Assembly: GCA_023439185.1 (NCBI GenBank)
Contig: JAEXOR010000011.1
Coordinates: 62,001-126,000, forward strand
From: Bacillota bacterium
GTDB lineage: Bacteria; Bacillota; Desulfotomaculia; Desulfotomaculales; Desulfallaceae
Length of the DNA: 64,000 bases
Reading direction: 5' to 3'
Shown here: positions 1 through 6,508 of the stretch, piece after piece
Numbering within the stretch: the stretch's first letter is position 1
Layout of the letters: each line of letters begins with the position of its first letter
Notes under the pieces: model-generated
Seen by the model: only the letters and a program-made list of their open reading frames with translations
The model's database searches: none
What the model was told of the DNA's origin: nothing
Translations under genes and position numbers: made by a program

Positions 1-1
1 A

Positions 2-760
2 GCCGGAATTATGAAGGCTACTGAACAGGCAATCGAAGATTATGGTCTTGATTTTGATTTACAGGACAGCAGCAGCCCGGCTATGGCCGCCGCCCTAAAA
101 ACAGCCATTGACAGTAATGAATGGGTTGCGGTTACAGGCTGGACGCCGCACTGGAAGTTTGCCAAGTGGGATCTTAAGTACCTGGACGATCCCAAGGGTA
201 TATACGGAGGCGAAGAGCATATCGCCACCCTGGTACGCCAGGGTCTTAAGGATGACATGCCGGAAGTGTATACCATGTTGGATAACTTTTACTGGGAGCC
301 GGACGACATGGCAGCCGTGATGGTGGACATTGAAGAAGGCCTGAGCCCCGATGAAGCGGCGCAAAAGTGGATTGAGGAGAACAGCGCCAAGGTTAATGAG
401 TGGATTCCCGCTGCGGAAGCCGCTGAAAAAGGTACTGTCAAACTGGGTTATGTGGAGTGGGATTCCGAGATTGCCAGCACCCACGTGGTAAAAAATGTAT
501 TGGAAAACATGGGTTATACAGTTGAAGTTATTGCCGTTGATGCCGGGATTATGTTCGCCGGTATGGGTGCCGGCGAATTCGACGGCATCGTTGCCGCCTG
601 GCTGCCCGGTACCCACGCCGATTACTACGCTGAAATCGAAGACAGTGTGGAAAACCTTGGACCCAACCTGGAAGGGGCCAAAATCGGCCTGGTGGTGCCC
701 ACTTACGTGGAAATTGATTCCATCGAAGAACTGAACGATGTGAAAGATAAATTCAAATAG
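2..760 (+). CDS. opuAC: Glycine betaine/proline ABC transporter substrate-binding protein (3' part)
   Basis: This is the extracellular solute-binding component of an OpuA/ProU-type importer for glycine betaine or a related compatible solute. The reading frame is open to the window edge, and the first residues (AGIMKATEQAIEDYGL) match the interior of the family, so the signal peptide and first lobe lie outside the window and the ATG at 11 is internal. The visible part shows the family block VTGWTPHWKFAKWDLKYLDD (near residues 43-62), whose tryptophans belong to the aromatic cage for quaternary ammonium, and a second lobe ending in IEELNDVKDKFK. A strong hairpin follows the stop. The transporter's ATPase and permease would lie to the left. 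A BusR-like regulator, known elsewhere to control such transporters, sits 2.2 kb away. Confidence 0.9.
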   Translation, partial: AGIMKATEQAIEDYGLDFDLQDSSSPAMAAALKTAIDSNEWVAVTGWTPHWKFAKWDLKYLDDPKGIYGGEEHIATLVRQGLKDDMPEVYTMLDNFYWEPDDMAAVMVDIEEGLSPDEAAQKWIEENSAKVNEWIPAAEAAEKGTVKLGYVEWDSEIASTHVVKNVLENMGYTVEVIAVDAGIMFAGMGAGEFDGIVAAWLPGTHADYYAEIEDSVENLGPNLEGAKIGLVVPTYVEIDSIEELNDVKDKFK

Positions 761-799
761 CAAAGTTGAACCATACCTAAACCGATACGGGAAAGCAAG

Positions 800-847
800 A
801 GATAGGCGGTATCCTACAAAGGATACCGCCTATCTTGACTAAAACTT
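800..847 (+). terminator. Rho-independent terminator after opuAC
   Basis: A 15-bp perfect stem (800-814 with 821-835) closes a 6-nt loop about 40 bases after the opuAC stop. A short, imperfect T-rich tail follows. It should end the betaine-transporter transcript before the opposing hicAB genes. Confidence 0.75.
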
Positions 848-966
848 TTAGACAAGCAACCATACGGGTTATACTTCGGGCTGAGCGATAATGTTCCCGG
901 CCAGGGGCGAGAGATTTCTCCTTGAGCGGCCGCTCTTGAATATCACACTGTTGACCGGGTTATAAT

Positions 967-1389
967 TTACGGTTGTTTTCTTGGAAAACGGATACCCAGA
1001 GCGTCTTTGATTGAAGATTGCAGGAGCTGAGAAAAATTTAACCCGGCATCTTCTCCCGCATCACGGAGCCACTTGGGGAGGGTGCAGTTCTTAGTTACAG
1101 TTTTGTTAGCTGCATCATCTCTATAAGGGGGCATATATACTTCTAAAAAAACAATACGGTCGCTATGATCAAGCAAGATAATCTGCTGAGGTTCCGAGGG
1201 CGCAGGCAAGCCTTGCCCTTGTTCTTCCTTTTCTAAAATTAAATTGATCAGCATCTCTTTTGCACGCCGAATTCCGTCAGCTAGATCCAACCCCAAGATG
1301 GCAGTTCCGGGGAAATCGGGAAAGTATAAACCAACCATTCCGTCTTCAGCTTTCTCAACGACAACTGGATAAATAAAATAGTTCGTCAC
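967..1389 (-). CDS. hicB: HicB-family antitoxin
   Basis: This 140-aa protein has the HicB architecture. An N-terminal partly degraded RNase-H-like fold carries the usual opening (YPVVVEKAEDGMVGLYFPDFPG, quoted in part as GLYFPDFPG). A C-terminal ribbon-helix-helix or HTH segment (KTVTKNCTLPKWLRDAGEDA, near residue 95-115) provides DNA binding. In this family the antitoxin binds and blocks the HicA mRNA interferase and represses its own operon. The gene follows hicA by 29 bp on the same strand, the classical hicA-hicB order. The start is GTG at 1389, preceded by AAAGGAG about 10 bases upstream. A 23-bp palindrome in the operon promoter is the probable binding site. The cellular role of the pair is unknown. 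Confidence 0.88.
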   Translation of the reverse strand: MTNYFIYPVVVEKAEDGMVGLYFPDFPGTAILGLDLADGIRRAKEMLINLILEKEEQGQGLPAPSEPQQIILLDHSDRIVFLEVYMPPYRDDAANKTVTKNCTLPKWLRDAGEDAGLNFSQLLQSSIKDALGIRFPRKQP

Positions 1390-1418
1390 GATAAAAACAC
1401 TCCTTTGGTTTAAAAATA

Positions 1419-1634
1419 TTAAAACTTAATTCCCGCTGTTTTTTCTATGCTGGCCAGCGTCCCTTTGGGGATGATTTGACCACTGTTATGATAACTTATG
1501 TCAGCATAGCGGGTAGGATTATCTTTATGTATGTATCTTTGATGACTCGTTCCTTTACCGTGGATGGGAGATTTGATAAAACCTTCTTTCTTCAGTTTTT
1601 GCAAAACTTTTCTTACGGTAACTTGTTTCCCCAT
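1419..1634 (-). CDS. hicA: HicA-family mRNA interferase toxin
   Basis: This small basic protein (71 aa) has a double-stranded-RNA-binding-like fold and is predicted to cleave mRNA when not neutralised by HicB. The conserved catalytic histidine lies in GKGTSHQRYIH (near residue 31). I chose the ATG at 1634 (MGKQVTVRKV) because GGAGGA lies 6 bases before it; an upstream in-frame ATG at 1649 lies above that Shine-Dalgarno sequence. It is the first gene of a two-gene operon with the HicB antitoxin. It is longer at the C terminus than minimal HicA proteins (about 60 aa) but otherwise typical. Confidence 0.85.
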   Translation of the reverse strand: MGKQVTVRKVLQKLKKEGFIKSPIHGKGTSHQRYIHKDNPTRYADISYHNSGQIIPKGTLASIEKTAGIKF

Positions 1635-1658
1635 TATTGCTCCTCCCATCTATATATT

Positions 1659-1688
1659 ATTATGACACGCATAAATTATGCGTGTCAA
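1659..1688 (-). promoter_or_regulatory. hicAB promoter with embedded 23-bp palindromic operator
   Basis: On the minus strand a -35 box TTGACA (1688-1683) and a -10 box CATAAT (1664-1659) are separated by 18 bp. The spacer is filled by a perfect inverted repeat with 11-bp arms (1664-1674 and 1676-1686) around one central base. Its placement would block RNA polymerase when a dimeric HicB binds, as expected for autoregulation. HicB binding itself is inferred. Confidence 0.75.
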
Positions 1689-1746
1689 GAAGGATATAAG
1701 AATAACGCGCATTCACCTGCCACAAACTAATTCCGCATTGCGCATC

Positions 1747-1784
1747 AAAAAAACCACCGTCATAATAAATCCGGTGGTTTTTTT
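1747..1784 (-). terminator. Bidirectional rho-independent terminator, copy A
   Basis: Thirteen-base arms (1747-1759 and 1772-1784) form a CCACCG/CGGTGG stem flanked by A7 on one side and T7 on the other, so it can work in both directions. It follows the ABC-ATPase remnant at 1827-1934. The sequence 1712-1760 is largely repeated around 2800-2849, so this terminator and its flank are duplicated in the window. Confidence 0.75.
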
Positions 1785-1826
1785 ATCCTCGGGAGAATTA
1801 AAACAAGTTTTGCTTAATTTTAATCT

Positions 1827-1934
1827 TTACCCGGCGGCCATAACCCTTGGTTCCAGCACCCGGCTCAGAAACTCCCGGGTCCGCTGCCGGACGGGGCGGT
1901 CAAATACAAAGTTTTTAATTGTAAACTTTCTCAT
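1827..1934 (-). pseudogene. C-terminal remnant of a polar-amino-acid ABC transporter ATPase
   Basis: The last 26 codons before the TAA at 1829-1827 read FVFDRPVRQRTREFLSRVL followed by EPRVMAAG. The FDxPxxxRTREFLSRVL block is the characteristic C-terminal end of GlnQ/HisP-type amino-acid ABC ATPases. Nothing upstream in this frame resembles the remaining 220 or so residues (no Walker A, signature or Walker B motif), so this is the tail of a deleted or transferred gene. An ATG at 1934 opens a 35-codon frame, but I see no convincing ribosome binding site. A terminator lies immediately downstream, as expected for the end of an old operon. Confidence 0.55.
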
Positions 1935-2090
1935 TCCGCAATTATGGACTGTTTCAGCTATCCAGCCGCTTTCTTAATAATATAAAGGCTCTATGCCGCC
2001 AATTTATATTTATTTCGTAAGTTGTCTTTAAGAATTAGAAAAGACCATTTTGTTTTTTAAAAAATAAAAACACTTTATGTGGTTTCCGGG

Positions 2091-2804
2091 TTAGTTTATT
2101 TCCGACTTGCTCAGGGTGCTCCGGTACCGGTAGAGGTCGGAAATAATGCCGCCCATACGGTCGATGACCGCCTTGTTTTTCCAGTACATTTCGGGACTGT
2201 CGCACCGGTTCAGGCAACCGTATAAAATGCTTAAGCGCAGGTACAGCCGCCGGGGCAGCAGGGCCACGTCTCCACCCAGCTTATGCCAGGCCTCGGTGAC
2301 GAAAATTGTTTGCCCTCTTTCATCATCCCCGGGCTGCTCTTGATCTGCGGGACCGTTTTGGATTATTTCCACCATAACCTTGTTTTTCTTCAATTCATCC
2401 AGCAGTTCATCCACGATAAACAGTCTTTTTTCTCCCACTTCCTGGGCTCTGACCATCTGGTAATACCAAACAGTTACAATTACGCCCCACAGGGTCAGCA
2501 AACCGCCCAGGGCGGCCTCGTTGAACCCCCGGGCGAATTCGGGCGTGTTCACATGCTCGCCCAGAGCATCAAACAGCAGGGGAAAGGTACCGGAAAGCCA
2601 GTCCCAGTTGGCCAGGACGACGATCAGTTCTCTGTTCAGGGACAGGATAACCCATATTATAAAGGGGCTGAAGATCATGGTCAGGCAAATAAAAAATTTT
2701 TTCATCATCCGCATGGTTTTGCGGACTATGCTGCGCTCCTTGAGCAAGAAGATGCTTTTGACGGTCGTTTTACCACTCTGGCCGCAGCCGGACAAATTTT
2801 TCAC
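2091..2804 (-). CDS. Predicted membrane protein of unknown function
   Basis: I do not recognise this 237-aa protein. Two hydrophobic segments (FFICLTMIFSPFIIWVILSL near residues 37-56, and AALGGLLTLWGVIVTVWYYQ near 96-115) flank a stretch of about 40 residues. A soluble, charged C-terminal half of about 120 residues (EKRLFIVDELLDELKKNKVM onward) follows and should face the cytoplasm. The frame starts with GTG at 2804 behind GAGGGCAG; an ATG at residue 31 (MRMMKKFF) is an alternative that keeps both membrane segments. The gene lies between two copies of a related leader/terminator sequence. Codon use looks like its neighbours, and the frame is intact, so I believe it is expressed, but no role can be assigned. 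Confidence 0.6.
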   Translation of the reverse strand: MKNLSGCGQSGKTTVKSIFLLKERSIVRKTMRMMKKFFICLTMIFSPFIIWVILSLNRELIVVLANWDWLSGTFPLLFDALGEHVNTPEFARGFNEAALGGLLTLWGVIVTVWYYQMVRAQEVGEKRLFIVDELLDELKKNKVMVEIIQNGPADQEQPGDDERGQTIFVTEAWHKLGGDVALLPRRLYLRLSILYGCLNRCDSPEMYWKNKAVIDRMGGIISDLYRYRSTLSKSEIN

Positions 2805-2836
2805 CTGCCCTCATGCTAATCCTGAATTGTGCATCA

Positions 2837-2870
2837 AAAAAACCACCGTAGCAAAACCAGGTGGTTTTTT
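2837..2870 (-). terminator. Rho-independent terminator after busR-like gene, copy B
   Basis: Eleven-base arms (2837-2847 and 2860-2870) form a CCACC/GGTGG stem with A6 and T6 flanks. It lies 40 bases beyond the stop of the GntR/RCK_C gene and would end the long minus-strand housekeeping transcript. Its left flank is a second copy of the sequence next to terminator copy A (about 30 of 34 positions identical over 1727-1760 versus 2816-2849). Confidence 0.8.
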
Positions 2871-2909
2871 ATTTTTTCCAAAGATTATTTTTTTATCCCG
2901 GGAATTAAT

Positions 2910-3572
2910 TTATTGGATGTTTTCCGGGTTTTTATGATAGACCATTTCACCCATGACCATCTGGCGGACCATCTCCGCCGACTCACGGGTTCCCACCAGC
3001 AACAAAACGTCACCTGATTTAAGAGTGGTATTGGCTTCAGGTGATACCATTTCGTGGCCGTTACGATAGATTGACAGGACCGTCGCGCCGGTACGGGCCC
3101 TGAATCCCGCTTCGGACAACGAAGTGCCCAGAAGCGGAGAATCCGCCGGCACGGAAACCTCTTCCAGTTTTTGCAGGCGGCCGGCCATTTTGAAGGTGTA
3201 GTCCAGTAATTGATTTGTGAGCCTGTCTATTTCCAGGTTCAGCCTTTCCCTTTCCTTCAGCAGCACTTCCAGACGTTCCTGGATCTCCAGGAGCACTTTC
3301 TTCTGGTTATAGTCCGCCAGATACTCCCGGGCGGCCCGGTCGGACTTGACCACCACGCCGATCCCCGGCATGACGTCTACAATGTCCCGTTCCTGCAGCA
3401 GCGTCAGCGCCCGTCGGATGGTCTCCGGTGATACGTTATACTTGCCGGCCAGGGTGGACCTGCCGAAAACCTTTTGCCCAATCCGGTATTCGCCCCTCAC
3501 CACGCGGGTTGCGATGTCCACGGCAATGGTAATGTACCTGGCCAGGTGAACCTGAGATTGGTTTTCCTCCAT
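2910..3572 (-). CDS. GntR-type regulator with coiled coil and RCK_C domain (BusR-like)
   Basis: The 220-aa protein has three parts. A GntR winged helix occupies about residues 10-78 (GRSTLAGKYNVSPETIRRAL is the recognition region). A coiled coil spans about 85-130 (LLEIQERLEVLLKERERLNL). A TrkA_C/RCK_C domain covers about 140-215 (GATVLSIYRNGHEMVSPEAN, then SGDVLLLVGT). This is the domain order of BusR of streptococci and lactococci, a repressor of the BusA/OpuA glycine-betaine importer whose RCK_C domain binds cyclic di-AMP. By analogy it should couple c-di-AMP to osmolyte or potassium uptake; the opuAC gene at the window start is an obvious candidate target, though not divergently adjacent. 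It follows the CBS-ACT gene by 51 bp. Function is inferred from architecture. Confidence 0.8.
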   Translation of the reverse strand: MEENQSQVHLARYITIAVDIATRVVRGEYRIGQKVFGRSTLAGKYNVSPETIRRALTLLQERDIVDVMPGIGVVVKSDRAAREYLADYNQKKVLLEIQERLEVLLKERERLNLEIDRLTNQLLDYTFKMAGRLQKLEEVSVPADSPLLGTSLSEAGFRARTGATVLSIYRNGHEMVSPEANTTLKSGDVLLLVGTRESAEMVRQMVMGEMVYHKNPENIQ

Positions 3573-3591
3573 CGGTGCACTTCCCTCAGAT

Positions 3592-3606
3592 TAATTGAGA
3601 CAATTA
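3592..3606. promoter_or_regulatory. Small palindrome upstream of the busR-like gene
   Basis: TAATTG and CAATTA form a perfect inverted repeat with a 3-nt centre, 20 bases before the busR-like start codon and inside the intergenic gap. It could be an autoregulatory site. A TTGACA on the minus strand at 3627-3622 has no good -10 partner, so I do not call a promoter here. Confidence 0.3.
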
Positions 3607-3623
3607 CCCTACCTTATATTATG

Positions 3624-4259
3624 TCAACTATTGTTATAAATTACCCGGATGCCGTTATCGGCGAAATCACCCAGCAATTCGTCCACATTGGCCGAGGCCA
3701 GCCTGACCACGGCGTGCACCAGCCGGTCGTCCTTTTCACGCAGGGCGACGGCATGCACGTTGATATCCCGTTTTTTAACCAGAATAAGCAGATCCGCCAG
3801 GGCCCCCACTTTGTTTTCCATCTCCAGCACCAGCCTGATGCCGGGCTTGCGCAGTCCAAAAATACGAATTAACGCTTCAAACACGTCGGACTGGGTAATG
3901 ATCCCCTTTAACTGGCCGTCGTCGACCACCAGCAGGGAGCGAATCCGGTGCTCGCGCATCTGCAGGGCGGCTTCCTCAATGGTGCATGTGGATTCCACGG
4001 AGATGGGGTCCTTAACCAATACGTCCTTAACGGTCATCTTGGACAAAAGATGGTTCATTTCGAAAATACTCAGGGTGGACGCGGGTGACGGGGATACCTT
4101 CAGCAATTCCCTCTCGGCCACCAGACCCGCCAGTTTGCCTTTGTTTGTCACCGGGAGTTGGTGTACCTTGCGTTTGCGCATGATGCTGAGAGCTTCCAAA
4201 ATCGGCGTTTCAATGGGAATGCTGATCGGTGGCGTGGTCATAAAATCTTTTACGAACAA
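3624..4259 (-). CDS. CBS-pair and ACT domain protein (AcuB-like)
   Basis: The protein (211 aa) has two CBS motifs (about residues 4-60, FVKDFMTTPPISIP; and 75-135, VKDVLVKDPISVESTCTIEE) followed by an ACT domain (about 140-208, RLVLEMENKVGALADLLILV). CBS pairs bind adenine nucleotides and ACT domains bind small ligands such as amino acids, so this is probably a cytoplasmic sensor. The B. subtilis AcuB protein has the same layout, but its precise biochemical role is not settled, so I give no symbol. I chose the TTG at 4259 because AAAGG lies about 10 bases upstream and homologues begin with FV(K/R)D(F/Y)MT; a GTG at 4268 is too close to the Shine-Dalgarno sequence. It lies between cheW and the busR-like gene on the same strand. 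Confidence 0.8.
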   Translation of the reverse strand: MFVKDFMTTPPISIPIETPILEALSIMRKRKVHQLPVTNKGKLAGLVAERELLKVSPSPASTLSIFEMNHLLSKMTVKDVLVKDPISVESTCTIEEAALQMREHRIRSLLVVDDGQLKGIITQSDVFEALIRIFGLRKPGIRLVLEMENKVGALADLLILVKKRDINVHAVALREKDDRLVHAVVRLASANVDELLGDFADNGIRVIYNNS

Positions 4260-4305
4260 TTCTAGCACACCCTTTCACTTTGGTTATTTCAACCGTTTAA
4301 TTAAC

Positions 4306-4719
4306 TCAAAGCACTTTTCCGACATTGAGCAGCAACCAAAGTTCCTCGCCTTTTTTCACCACTCCGCTGAGATATTCCACTCCGTCGCCGGCCACGGTGG
4401 GAGGCTCGATCTCGTCCCCGGAGTAATTGCCTACCTCCTGGACATTATCAACGATCATGCCTACTTTTTGGCCGTTGTGTTCAACGACGATAATCCGGGT
4501 GGAATCGTCATGGGTTTCTTCTTCCAAGTTGAGCCTTCGGTGCAGGTTAATCACCGGCACGACGCTGCCCCGTAAATTGATGATTCCTTCCACATAGTCC
4601 TTGCTGTTGGGTACCATGGTAATATCCGTCATGCGAATAATTTCCTGGGTTTCCTGGATCGGCAGCGCGTAAAGCTGGTTAGTCAATTTAAAAATCACTA
4701 ATTGTCCTTCATTTTGCAC
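4306..4719 (-). CDS. cheW: CheW-type chemotaxis coupling protein
   Basis: CheW links chemoreceptors to the histidine kinase CheA. The 137-aa length and the central block (NLRGSVVPVINLHRRLNLEE, near residues 46-65) with the downstream VGMIVDNVQEV segment are typical of the tandem SH3-like CheW fold. I chose the GTG at 4719 because AGAAGG sits 8 bases before it; a GTG at 4728 overlaps that Shine-Dalgarno sequence. No cheA or membrane receptor is nearby. The only other chemotaxis-related gene in the window is the receptor-like protein at 53.6-54.4 kb. Standing alone downstream of rpe, it may serve a chemotaxis system encoded elsewhere. Confidence 0.9.
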   Translation of the reverse strand: MQNEGQLVIFKLTNQLYALPIQETQEIIRMTDITMVPNSKDYVEGIINLRGSVVPVINLHRRLNLEEETHDDSTRIIVVEHNGQKVGMIVDNVQEVGNYSGDEIEPPTVAGDGVEYLSGVVKKGEELWLLLNVGKVL

Positions 4720-4797
4720 TAAGATCACCTTCTTTGGGGCATTTTTAAAAATACTTATTTGACATGGTTTCGTTTTATCCTTTTTAATAAATCTTAA

Positions 4798-4932
4798 TTA
4801 TTTCTTACTTTTCTTTTTCTCCTGCTCCTGTTTTTCCAAAGCGTCCTTGGGCGCTCCGCAGGATTTGCATTTACCGGGTTTGCACCGGCCTTCCAGTTCC
4901 GTTCCGCAGGATTGGCATTTCCATACCGCCAT
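4798..4932 (-). CDS. Small RCKP-type rubredoxin-like zinc-ribbon protein
   Basis: This 44-aa protein carries two CxxC knuckles (WKCQSCGTE and GKCKSCGAPK) separated by the GRCKPG block that names the RCKP-type rubredoxin-like proteins, followed by a lysine/glutamate tail. It should bind zinc or iron. GGAGG lies 8 bases before the ATG, a good ribosome binding site. It starts 20 bases after the end of rpe and reads in the same direction. Proteins of this type are common in anaerobic Firmicutes, often beside redox or housekeeping genes, but no reaction is known. It was found by reading the gap between rpe and cheW. Confidence 0.8.
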   Translation of the reverse strand: MAVWKCQSCGTELEGRCKPGKCKSCGAPKDALEKQEQEKKKSKK

Positions 4933-4951
4933 GAGTATACCTCCTTTTTAT

Positions 4952-5620
4952 TTACCTTATAACCGCCGCGCCGGCGGCCTCTTTCAATTCTTTCACCGCC
5001 CGGGCCGGGTCTGCGGCGCCGAAAACAGCGGAGCCCGCCACCAGCACCGCAGCGCCGGCACCCGCCACCGCGGCGGCGGTGGACCGGTTGATCCCGCCGT
5101 CCACCTGGAGCAGCGCAGCGGATTTTTCCGTATCCAGCAGCGTCCTGACAGCCCTTATTTTCGACAGCATTTGGGGGATGAAGTCCTGGCCGCCGAAACC
5201 CGGGTTGACCGTCATAACCAGTATTATATCGAGCAGGGGCAGAATATATTCCAGCCCCTGCGGCGCAGTGGCCGGGTTATAAGCCAGGCCGGCTTTTTTA
5301 CCGTGCTGTTTGATGCTCTGCAGCGTGCGGTGCAGGTGCGGACATGTTTCGGCGTGCACGGTGATGATATCCGCTCCGGCGGTCGCAAAATCCGCTATAT
5401 ACCGGTCGGGATTTTCGATCATCAGGTGGACGTCAAACACCAGCCCGGAAAGGGGACGCAGTGATTGCACGATCAGCGGCCCGATGGTTATATTGGGTAC
5501 AAAATGGCCGTCCATGACGTCGATATGTAAAAGCTCGGCCCCGGCCTGTTCCACCAAACGCACCTGTTCCCCCAGCCGGGAAAAATCCGCGGATAGTATT
5601 GACGGCGCTATTTTGAGCAT
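4952..5620 (-). CDS. rpe: Ribulose-phosphate 3-epimerase
   Basis: The enzyme interconverts D-ribulose 5-phosphate and D-xylulose 5-phosphate in the pentose phosphate pathway. The 222-aa TIM barrel shows the family signatures in order: KIAPSILSADFSRLGEQV, LLHIDVMDGHFVPNITIG with the metal-binding His and Asp, VFDVHLMIENPDRYI, ILVMTVNPGFGGQDFI, and LLQVDGGIN with the second catalytic Asp. Its ATG overlaps the stop of rsgA by one base (TAATG), so the two are translationally coupled. The rsgA-rpe pair at the end of the prkC cluster is the standard Firmicutes order. Confidence 0.97.
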   Translation of the reverse strand: MLKIAPSILSADFSRLGEQVRLVEQAGAELLHIDVMDGHFVPNITIGPLIVQSLRPLSGLVFDVHLMIENPDRYIADFATAGADIITVHAETCPHLHRTLQSIKQHGKKAGLAYNPATAPQGLEYILPLLDIILVMTVNPGFGGQDFIPQMLSKIRAVRTLLDTEKSAALLQVDGGINRSTAAAVAGAGAAVLVAGSAVFGAADPARAVKELKEAAGAAVIR

Positions 5621-6489
5621 TAGTTTTTCCTCCCTGATGCAATGACTTCTTGCAGCAAATACAGGTAATTACGATACCGCAGCATGGAGATCAGTCCGCC
5701 GGATACCGCCTCTTTTACAGCGCACTCCGGCTCCCGGTGATGCAGACAGCCGTTGAATTTGCACCGGCCGGCGTAATGATCGAATTCGGGATAATAGCCG
5801 GACAGTTCCTCCCTGCTCAGCGCCGGCAGGCTAACACTGGAGAAGCCCGGAGTATCCGCCGCCAGCCCGCCCTGCTCCAATGGCAGCAATTCCACGTGCC
5901 TGGTAGTATGTTTGCCGCGCCGCAGCTTGCGGCTTATTTCCCCCGTCTGCAGTTTAAGGCCCGGCTGCAGGGCGTTTAGCAGACTTGATTTGCCCGCCCC
6001 GGAGGGGCCGGCCAGAACATTGACGTGATCTTTAAGTAAGTTTTGCAGAGCTTCGATACCCAAGCCGGTTTTGGCGCTGACCCTCAGGACCGGGCAGCCG
6101 GCTCCTTCGTAATGCGGAATCAGCTCCGGTTCCTCCCCCGCGACCAGGTCAAATTTATTGAAACATACTATGGGAGCAATGCCCACCGCCCGGACCTGGA
6201 TTAAAAACCGGTCCAGCAGAAGGGCGGCGGGGTCGGGCTGCCTGGCGGCCATCACTACCACCGCTTGGTCGACATTGGCTATGGGCGGGCGAACCAGCAT
6301 ATTACGGCGCGGCGCTATCTTAACCACCACGCCCTCATCGTCCCCGGTCAACTCAATATCAACCAGATCGCCCACCAGGACGGGATTTTTTTCCAGCTTG
6401 ATTTTGCCCCGGATGGAACACCGGACCACCCGGCTGCCGGCCCGGACAAAGTAAAAGCCGCCCACCGCCTTGACTATTATTCCATGCAT
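5620..6489 (-). CDS. rsgA: Ribosome small-subunit-dependent GTPase A
   Basis: RsgA (YloQ) is a circularly permuted GTPase that helps late assembly of the 30S subunit. The 289-aa protein has an N-terminal OB fold, the G4 motif FNKFDL before G1 (GPSGAGKSSLLNAL), G3 (DTPGF), and a C-terminal zinc knuckle (GRCKFNGCLHHREPECAV with Cys, Cys, His and Cys ligands). The ATG at 6489 (MHGIIVKAVGG) has GGGAGGG 5 bases upstream; the frame extends further up but that part overlaps prkC's end without a site. It overlaps rpe by one base and follows prkC by 19 bp. Confidence 0.96.
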   Translation of the reverse strand: MHGIIVKAVGGFYFVRAGSRVVRCSIRGKIKLEKNPVLVGDLVDIELTGDDEGVVVKIAPRRNMLVRPPIANVDQAVVVMAARQPDPAALLLDRFLIQVRAVGIAPIVCFNKFDLVAGEEPELIPHYEGAGCPVLRVSAKTGLGIEALQNLLKDHVNVLAGPSGAGKSSLLNALQPGLKLQTGEISRKLRRGKHTTRHVELLPLEQGGLAADTPGFSSVSLPALSREELSGYYPEFDHYAGRCKFNGCLHHREPECAVKEAVSGGLISMLRYRNYLYLLQEVIASGRKN

Positions 6490-6508
6490 AAAACCCTCCC
6501 TGTCCTGC

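Noticed and set aside
11..760. opuAC as a complete short gene starting at the ATG of 11
   Set aside because: The frame is open upstream of 11 and the residues before it fit the family interior; the protein lacks a signal peptide and first lobe.
95..763. 222-codon frame opposite opuAC
   Set aside because: Antisense to a well-recognised gene and without any motif or ribosome site.
923..934. 12-bp palindrome GAGCGGCCGCTC downstream of hicB
   Set aside because: Expected by chance in GC-rich DNA; no promoter, gene start or second copy is linked to it.
3573..3627. Promoter for the busR-like gene from TTGACA at 3627-3622
   Set aside because: No acceptable -10 lies at 16-18 bp; the short gap suggests co-transcription with the CBS-ACT gene.
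3649..4575. Open 308-codon frame on the plus strand opposite the CBS-ACT and cheW genes
   Set aside because: It runs antisense to two clearly recognised genes, has low-complexity composition and no family motif; it is a shadow of GC-rich codon use.
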